Shown here: positions 6,327 through 10,082 of the stretch, piece after piece
Numbering within the stretch: position 1 is the first letter of the stretch
Layout: the number at the start of each line of letters is the position of its first letter
Assembly (NCBI GenBank): GCA_015231665.1
Contig: JADGBD010000045.1
Span: forward strand, 1-10,082
Length of the DNA: 10,082 nucleotides
Reading direction: 5' to 3'
Source of the DNA: Gammaproteobacteria bacterium
GTDB lineage: Bacteria; Pseudomonadota; Gammaproteobacteria; Chromatiales; Chromatiaceae
Made by a program: the position numbers and the translations under genes
Notes under the pieces: generated by a model
Told to the model about the DNA's origin: nothing
The model's input: the letters and a program-made list of their open reading frames with translations, nothing else
Database searches by the model: none

Positions 6327-6347
6327 TGCCGGCCTTTTCCACCGGCA
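6327..6347 (+). other. Hairpin in the probable prfC leader
   Basis: TGCCGG (6327-6332) pairs with CCGGCA (6342-6347) around a 9-base pyrimidine-rich loop. It ends 25 bases before the prfC ATG and could form in the mRNA leader. There is no T-run, so it is not a terminator. A regulatory role is not established. Confidence 0.35.
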
Positions 6348-6372
6348 CCCACTGACGCGAACCCTCACGACC

Positions 6373-7956
6373 ATGGCTGATACCCTGCAGCAACAGCTGG
6401 CCAAGCGCCGCACCTTCGCCATCATCTCCCATCCGGACGCCGGCAAGACCACCTTGACCGAAAAGCTGCTGCTGTTCGGCGGTGCCATTCAGCTCGCCGG
6501 CACGGTCAAGGGACGCAAGGCCGCTCGCCATGCCACTTCTGACTGGATGAAGATGGAGCAGGAGCGCGGCAGCTCGGTGACCTCCTCGGTGATGCAGTTC
6601 CCCTACAACGGTCGGGTGTTGAATCTGCTCGACACCCCCGGCCATGAGGACTTCTCCGAGGACACCTACCGCACCCTCACTGCGGTGGACTCGGCGCTGA
6701 TGGTGATCGACGTCGCCAAGGGGGTGGAGGAGCGCACCATCAAGCTGATGGAGGTATGCCGCATGCGTGACACCCCCATCCTCACCTTCATCAACAAGCT
6801 CGACCGTGAGGGCCGGGACGCCATGGAGCTACTGGATGAGGTGGAGAGTGTGCTGGGCATCCAATGCGCCCCGGCCACCTGGCCCATCGGCATGGGCAAG
6901 CGCTTCCGCGGCGTCTATGACCTGCGCACCGATACCACCTATATGTACAGCCCCACCCACGGCGGCAAGATTCAGCAGGGCGAGCTGATCGTCGGCCTGG
7001 ACAACCCGCGCCTGGATGAACTGGTGGGAGATCAAGCCGATGAACTGCGCACCGAGGTGGAACTGGTGCGCGGCGCCAGCCATGGGATCGACCATGCCGC
7101 CTACCTGCGCGGCGCCCAGACGCCGGTGTTTTTTGGCTCGGCAATCAACAACTTCGGCGTCAAAGAATTGCTCGATGCCTTTGTCGACTACGCACCGACA
7201 CCGCAGCCGCGCAAAACCGTGCAGCGCCTGGTGGACCCCGCCGAGGAGCGCATGACCGGCTTCGTGTTCAAGATCCAGGCCAACATGGACCCCCAGCACC
7301 GCGACCGCGTCGCCTTCTTCCGCGTCTGTTCCGGCAGCTACCGCAAGGGCATGAAGCTCAACCATGTGCGCCTGGGCAAGACGGTGCAGGTGGCCAATGC
7401 CGTCACCTTTCAGGCCGACGAGCGCGCCCAGGTGGAAGAGGCCTGGCCGGGCGACATCATCGGCCTGCACAACCACGGCACCATCCAGATTGGCGACACC
7501 TTTACCGAGGGCGAGAACCTCAAGTACGAGGGCATCCCCTTCTTCGCCCCCGAGCTGTTCCGCCGCGTGGTGCTGAAAGACCCGCTGAAAGGCAAGCAAC
7601 TCCTCAAAGGCATATTGCAGCTATCCGAAGAAGGCGCCACCCAGAGTTTCCGACCCCTGAAAAACAACGACCTCATCCTCGGCGCCGTCGGTGTGCTCCA
7701 GTTCGAGGTGGCGGCGCAACGGCTCAAAGACGAATACAACGTCGAAGCAGTGGTGGAGGCAGTCGGCATAGCCACCGCCCGCTGGATACAATGCGATGAC
7801 AGCAAGATGCTGGAGCAATTCCGCACCAAGGCCCACGAAAACCTCGCCCTGGACGGCGATGATCAGCTGGTCTATCTGGCACCCACCCGGGTCAACCTGC
7901 AACTGGCTCAGGAGCGCTGGCCGGATGTTCGCTTCCTCGCCACGCGGGAGTTGTGA
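6373..7956 (+). CDS. prfC: Peptide chain release factor 3 (RF3)
   Basis: RF3 is the ribosome-bound GTPase that removes RF1 or RF2 after peptide release and recycles them. The 527-residue product is almost the same length as E. coli RF3 (529). The GTPase motifs are G1 SHPDAGKTT (19-27), switch I region [13 protein letters not shown] (64-76), G3 DTPGHED (87-93) and G4 NKLD (141-144). Domain II holds [19 protein letters not shown] and [14 protein letters not shown], and the RF3-specific C-terminus holds [24 protein letters not shown] and the end [11 protein letters not shown]. These distinguish it from EF-G, which is longer. The usual Ile of switch I (RGIS) is Ser67 here. The ATG at 6373 matches the family N-terminus, although no good Shine-Dalgarno sequence is visible upstream. 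The gene stands alone, converging on an unrelated operon 11 bases downstream. Confidence 0.98.
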   Translation: MADTLQQQLAKRRTFAIISHPDAGKTTLTEKLLLFGGAIQLAGTVKGRKAARHATSDWMKMEQERGSSVTSSVMQFPYNGRVLNLLDTPGHEDFSEDTYRTLTAVDSALMVIDVAKGVEERTIKLMEVCRMRDTPILTFINKLDREGRDAMELLDEVESVLGIQCAPATWPIGMGKRFRGVYDLRTDTTYMYSPTHGGKIQQGELIVGLDNPRLDELVGDQADELRTEVELVRGASHGIDHAAYLRGAQTPVFFGSAINNFGVKELLDAFVDYAPTPQPRKTVQRLVDPAEERMTGFVFKIQANMDPQHRDRVAFFRVCSGSYRKGMKLNHVRLGKTVQVANAVTFQADERAQVEEAWPGDIIGLHNHGTIQIGDTFTEGENLKYEGIPFFAPELFRRVVLKDPLKGKQLLKGILQLSEEGATQSFRPLKNNDLILGAVGVLQFEVAAQRLKDEYNVEAVVEAVGIATARWIQCDDSKMLEQFRTKAHENLALDGDDQLVYLAPTRVNLQLAQERWPDVRFLATREL

Positions 7957-7967
7957 TCCCGACCAAT

Positions 7968-8717
7968 TTAGTTTTTGTGGCTGCCGCGACCTGACATCAC
8001 CAGCCCCGTCCAAACCACAGCAGAAATCAGGGTCACCCAGATACTCAGGCTGAAGGCCGCGCGCCAGCCTGAGTTGGCTTTGCGCACAATCTCAAACTCA
8101 TCCAGATAGACCGTCTCGCAGGCGCCATTGCCGGTATCCGTGCGACTGATACTGGTGCCCCGCTGGAAGCCGTTGGCCGGATTTTCGTACTTCGCCAACA
8201 CACCCTTGAAGCGAATCTGATCCCCCGTCTCCGCCTGCCTGATCAAGCGCAGCAAGGCCGGGTTATCGCTCAACAAATGGTTGTTGGACAGCTGGTCAGC
8301 AGAAAATTGCGCAGCGGTCGCCCGATCAGGCCAATTGAACCAGCAGGTCCAGGACGTGTTTTTAAAGGACATCCGCTGATAGACCCCGGACTGCAGATTA
8401 GCCCCCCAGATGACGCACACATCCTTGATATTAATGAAGTCCTGCCAGTTGCGGTGATAGATATTGTCCCAATCATCGGCGTGGTTGAAGCTCACCACCA
8501 CACCATCGAGCGCGTAGTCAAACTGCGGGATGATGCGGTAATTCTGCTCACCCACCCTGACCTCAAAGGGTTCGCGCTCGGTATTTTCCTGACGGGGCTC
8601 CTGCAGGACCGAGTCATCGAAGAAATTCGGATCAGGCAGCTGATCCTTGAAAAACAACGCAGCGCCCAGCAACAGCAAGCCACAGACAAAAGACCACTGG
8701 CTCAGCTTAAACAGCAT
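7968..8717 (-). CDS. Unknown membrane protein with two terminal helices
   Basis: Function is not recognised. The 249-residue product has a membrane helix near each end (about 7-23 and 221-241) around a large soluble region, so the middle probably sits in the periplasm with both ends inside. The middle is rich in aromatic residues and has patterned blocks: NWQDFINIKDVCVIWG (90-105), FKNTSWTCWFNWP (118-130), LSNNHLLSDNPALLRLI (143-159), GDQIRFKGVLAKY (165-177) and TSISRTDTGNGACETVYLDEF (188-208). Three cysteines lie in it (101, 125, 200). I recall a conserved bacterial hypothetical family with this NIKD.CV.WG and TDTGNGACET pattern, but no known activity. AAGG lies upstream of the ATG in a purine-rich leader. 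It is the second gene of an operon, 21 bases after the 8739-9488 gene, and its stop is 11 bases from prfC, tail to tail. Confidence 0.85.
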   Translation of the reverse strand: MLFKLSQWSFVCGLLLLGAALFFKDQLPDPNFFDDSVLQEPRQENTEREPFEVRVGEQNYRIIPQFDYALDGVVVSFNHADDWDNIYHRNWQDFINIKDVCVIWGANLQSGVYQRMSFKNTSWTCWFNWPDRATAAQFSADQLSNNHLLSDNPALLRLIRQAETGDQIRFKGVLAKYENPANGFQRGTSISRTDTGNGACETVYLDEFEIVRKANSGWRAAFSLSIWVTLISAVVWTGLVMSGRGSHKN

Positions 8718-8738
8718 GGCACCTACCTTCTTTTCAGC

Positions 8739-9488
8739 TCAGGGTTTCTTCACAAAAATCACCTCGACAACACGCCCATCAAGGTTGTGCATCTTGCCCT
8801 TCCAGGCCAATCGACCGTCCTCCTCAGCCTTGGTCAATTCAACATTGGCCGTATGTCTGCCGTTGGTGAACTCCTTGAGCTGCAGCACCCCATCCCGTGG
8901 ATTAGCCCCCTGCAGTTGATAAACATTGCCCAACATTTGGGTGACGTACTCCCCGTCCACCGAGCCATCCTTATAAAAGTTCAACTTGCTCTCAACCGAC
9001 GACTTGCCCACCTTGCCCAGGTAAACCGAACTGAACTCAAGCCTCGCCTTCGTCTTTGCAGGCAGCACCACAGCCCCGCTGGCAACACTGGCCTTGGTGG
9101 TTTTCGGTGCTTTTTTGCACAGCATGAACTCATCGCTGTTGCTGCCAATGTTCGGATAATGGAGAAAAACCGACTTGTCTCGAGAAACATCCAGGGCAAT
9201 GGTGTCATCAAACTCCAGTCCCTTCGCTTTGCACGCCATATCAACCAGATACCGAATCCCGCCATAGTGACGAACCTGTTTGATTTCACATGAAAAATCC
9301 TTGAAACTCAGACTGCTGTCGCGGTAATCGAAGAACAGGCCCGGCGCAGCTTGGCAGCCAGCCTTCTTCTCCACCCAATAGCCCTGCACAATGGGTATCG
9401 TCTTGCTTGACGCCGCCGGAACAGCATTGATCGCACCAAAGAGCAATCCAACTAGAGCAAGGGATTGAATCAAACCAGGGGTCAGCAT
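8739..9488 (-). CDS. Unknown secreted protein with signal peptide and four cysteines
   Basis: Function is not recognised. From the ATG at 9488 the product has 249 residues. Residues 1-26 look like a signal peptide (LIQSLALVGLLFGAINAVPAA). The mature part has an N-terminal half with four cysteines (45, 67, 86, 124), an even number that suits two disulphides in the periplasm, and a C-terminal half (about 140-249) of alternating strand-like segments such as KLNFYKDGSVDGEY and VYQLQGANPRDGVLQL, suggestive of a beta-barrel or sandwich. The frame is open to 9590, but 9488 is preferred: GAGGTG is a strong ribosome binding site about 8 bases upstream, and the signal peptide begins right there. It is the first gene of a two-gene operon with the membrane protein at 7968-8717; the pairing suggests a shared envelope role. 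A promoter should lie in 9489-9640, but I could not pick one with confidence. Confidence 0.83.
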   Translation of the reverse strand: MLTPGLIQSLALVGLLFGAINAVPAASSKTIPIVQGYWVEKKAGCQAAPGLFFDYRDSSLSFKDFSCEIKQVRHYGGIRYLVDMACKAKGLEFDDTIALDVSRDKSVFLHYPNIGSNSDEFMLCKKAPKTTKASVASGAVVLPAKTKARLEFSSVYLGKVGKSSVESKLNFYKDGSVDGEYVTQMLGNVYQLQGANPRDGVLQLKEFTNGRHTANVELTKAEEDGRLAWKGKMHNLDGRVVEVIFVKKP

Positions 9489-9637
9489 CGATGCCACCTC
9501 ATCACACCTGAAAACGCTGAGGCTAATGCAAAAGTCCAAGAGAAAAAAGCAAAAACGGCCACACAGCCATCTCGGTGACTCCTTCGCCACCTGCTAAACC
9601 CCCGAATGGTCAACCTGCAAAAGGTCGGCATCAGGGT

Positions 9638-9666
9638 TTGACCTAACCGCCATAGCGGCGTAATAT
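9638..9666 (+). promoter_or_regulatory. Sigma-70 promoter of the tRNA cluster
   Basis: TTGACC (9638-9643) is a good -35 box. TAATAT (9661-9666) is a fair -10 box, at the optimal 17-base distance. The bases between -10 and the likely start near 9673 (gccgctc) are GC-rich, the discriminator type that makes stable-RNA promoters sensitive to ppGpp and DksA. It points straight at tRNA-Pro, 26 bases after the predicted start. Confidence 0.7.
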
Positions 9667-9672
9667 GCCGCT
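9654..9672. repeat. Dyad enclosing the tRNA promoter -10 box
   Basis: AGCGGC (9654-9659) and GCCGCT (9667-9672) are perfect complements around GTAATAT, which contains the -10 box. An alternative, overlapping dyad is CCGC (9647-9650) with GCGG (9655-9658). It may be a protein-binding site, or simply a result of the GC-rich discriminator. Confidence 0.4.
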
Positions 9673-9686
9673 CCTGCAACGGCAGG
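9673..9686 (+). other. Leader hairpin before tRNA-Pro
   Basis: CCTGC (9673-9677) pairs with GCAGG (9682-9686) around AACG. It would form at the very 5' end of the primary tRNA transcript and end 12 bases before tRNA-Pro. It may aid processing; no more can be said. Confidence 0.35.
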
Positions 9687-9698
9687 TGCGCCGTGAAA

Positions 9699-9775
9699 CG
9701 GGGCATAGCGCAGTCTGGTAGCGCGCCTGCTTTGGGAGCAGGATGTCGGGGGTTCGAATCCCTCTGCCCCGACCA
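9699..9775 (+). tRNA. tRNA-Pro (anticodon TGG)
   Basis: A full cloverleaf of 77 bases can be drawn. The acceptor CGGGGCA (9699-9705) pairs with TGCCCCG (9765-9771), the discriminator is A, and CCA is encoded. The anticodon stem CCTGC/GCAGG holds the loop TTTGGGA with anticodon TGG at 9733-9735, reading CCA and other proline codons by wobble. The T-loop GGTTCGAATCC is standard. It is the first gene of the cluster. Confidence 0.97.
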
Positions 9776-9781
9776 AATTCA

Positions 9782-9797
9782 CCTCCCAAACAGGAGG
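9782..9797 (+). other. Spacer hairpin between tRNA-Pro and tRNA-Arg
   Basis: CCTCC (9782-9786) pairs with GGAGG (9793-9797) around CAAACA. It is not followed by a T-run, so transcription should continue. It may mark a processing site in the precursor. Confidence 0.35.
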
Positions 9798-9810
9798 CAA
9801 GGAATAACAT

Positions 9811-9887
<77 letters not shown>

Positions 9888-9918
9888 AGCAACGCCTGGG
9901 CAGACAGAGAAATTCAAT

Positions 9919-9995
9919 GGTGGGTGTAGCTCAGTTGGTAGAGCCCCGGATTGTGATTCCGGTCGTCGTGGGTTCGAGTCCCATCATCCACCCCA
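9919..9995 (+). tRNA. tRNA-His (anticodon GTG)
   Basis: The 77 bases include the extra 5' G(-1) at 9919 that marks tRNA-His; it pairs with C73 at 9992. The acceptor GTGGGTG pairs with CATCCAC with one G-T wobble, and CCA is encoded (9993-9995). The stem CCGGA/TCCGG holds the loop TTGTGAT with anticodon GTG at 9953-9955. Confidence 0.97.
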
Positions 9996-9999
9996 AATC

Positions 10000-10075
10000 G
10001 GGCCATTAGCTCAGCTGGTAGAGCAGTGGACTCTTAATCCATTGGTCGTAGGTTCGAACCCTACATGGCCCACCA
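10000..10075 (+). tRNA. tRNA-Lys (anticodon CTT)
   Basis: The 76-base cloverleaf starts only 4 bases after tRNA-His. The acceptor GGGCCAT (10000-10006) pairs with ATGGCCC (10065-10071), with discriminator A and encoded CCA. The stem GTGGA/TCCAT holds the loop CTCTTAA with anticodon CTT at 10033-10035, reading AAG only, so a tRNA-Lys (TTT) must exist elsewhere. The cluster may continue beyond the window. Confidence 0.97.
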
Positions 10076-10082
10076 ATGAAAT

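Larger units (their letters stand above)
6068..6372. other. Divergent region between the unknown membrane protein and prfC
   Basis: In these 305 bases I see no credible gene; an 88-codon minus-strand frame has no ribosome binding site or recognisable content. The region holds a sigma-54 promoter candidate facing left (6176-6191), several inverted repeats (6205-6242, 6269-6280, 6298-6317), and a hairpin just before prfC (6327-6347). I could not identify a convincing sigma-70 promoter for prfC. Confidence 0.65.

Noticed and set aside
6086..6352. An 88-codon minus-strand frame between the unknown membrane gene and prfC
   Set aside because: It has no ribosome binding site or recognisable domain and it overlaps the sigma-54 candidate and the inverted repeats; composition looks like intergenic DNA.
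6829..7599. A 256-codon minus-strand frame inside prfC
   Set aside because: It is an antisense shadow of a clearly identified RF3 gene, without its own start signals.
8277..9293. A 338-codon plus-strand open frame, longer than either minus-strand gene it crosses
   Set aside because: The minus-strand frames have a signal peptide, membrane helices, strong ribosome binding sites, even spacing and a recognisable conserved pattern. The plus-strand frame spans two genes and their gap, has no good ribosome binding site, and has low-complexity content typical of an antisense shadow.

Overview
The window reads as chromosomal DNA of a gammaproteobacterium. Peptide chain release factor 3, a bacterial-type GlgC, a proteobacterial urea-type UrtA/UrtB pair with a long periplasmic N-terminal extension on UrtB, and a Pro-Arg-His-Lys tRNA cluster with encoded CCA ends all fit. 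The coding DNA is moderately GC-rich. I cannot name the genus. No complete mobile element, CRISPR array or phage gene is visible.

Layout, left to right. Positions 1-608 (+) hold the end of a ribbon-helix-helix antitoxin gene and a complete PIN-domain VapC toxin gene. They abut, tail to tail, urtB (614-2188, -). UrtA lies upstream at 2460-3752 (-). UrtA and UrtB are separated by a 271-base gap filled by a 206-base element with long inverted-repeat ends. A 309-base divergent region follows. It carries a good sigma-54 promoter candidate and NtrC-like sites for urtA, and the start of glgC (4062-5282, +). Next come an unknown membrane-anchored protein (5300-6067, -) preceded by a near-consensus sigma-54 promoter candidate, prfC (6373-7956, +), a two-gene operon of unknown envelope proteins (7968-8717 and 8739-9488, -), and the tRNA cluster (9699-10075, +) behind a GC-rich-discriminator promoter.

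How the parts work together. UrtA (binding protein) and UrtB (permease) belong to a high-affinity urea ABC importer, which also needs UrtC, UrtD and UrtE. None of these follows urtB here: vapBC occupies the place where urtC is normally found. The urtA upstream layout (-24/-12 promoter, enhancer-like sites about 111 and 143 bases upstream) is what nitrogen control by NtrC/RpoN would look like. The divergent partner glgC makes ADP-glucose for glycogen, a carbon store often built up under nitrogen limitation. prfC and the tRNAs are translation housekeeping genes. The three hypothetical proteins look exported or membrane-anchored, and I assign them no function.

I see no clear new defence or biosynthetic system. 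The points most worth checking are the vapBC/urt junction, the two sigma-54 promoter candidates, the inverted-repeat element inside the urt operon, and the unknown envelope proteins.
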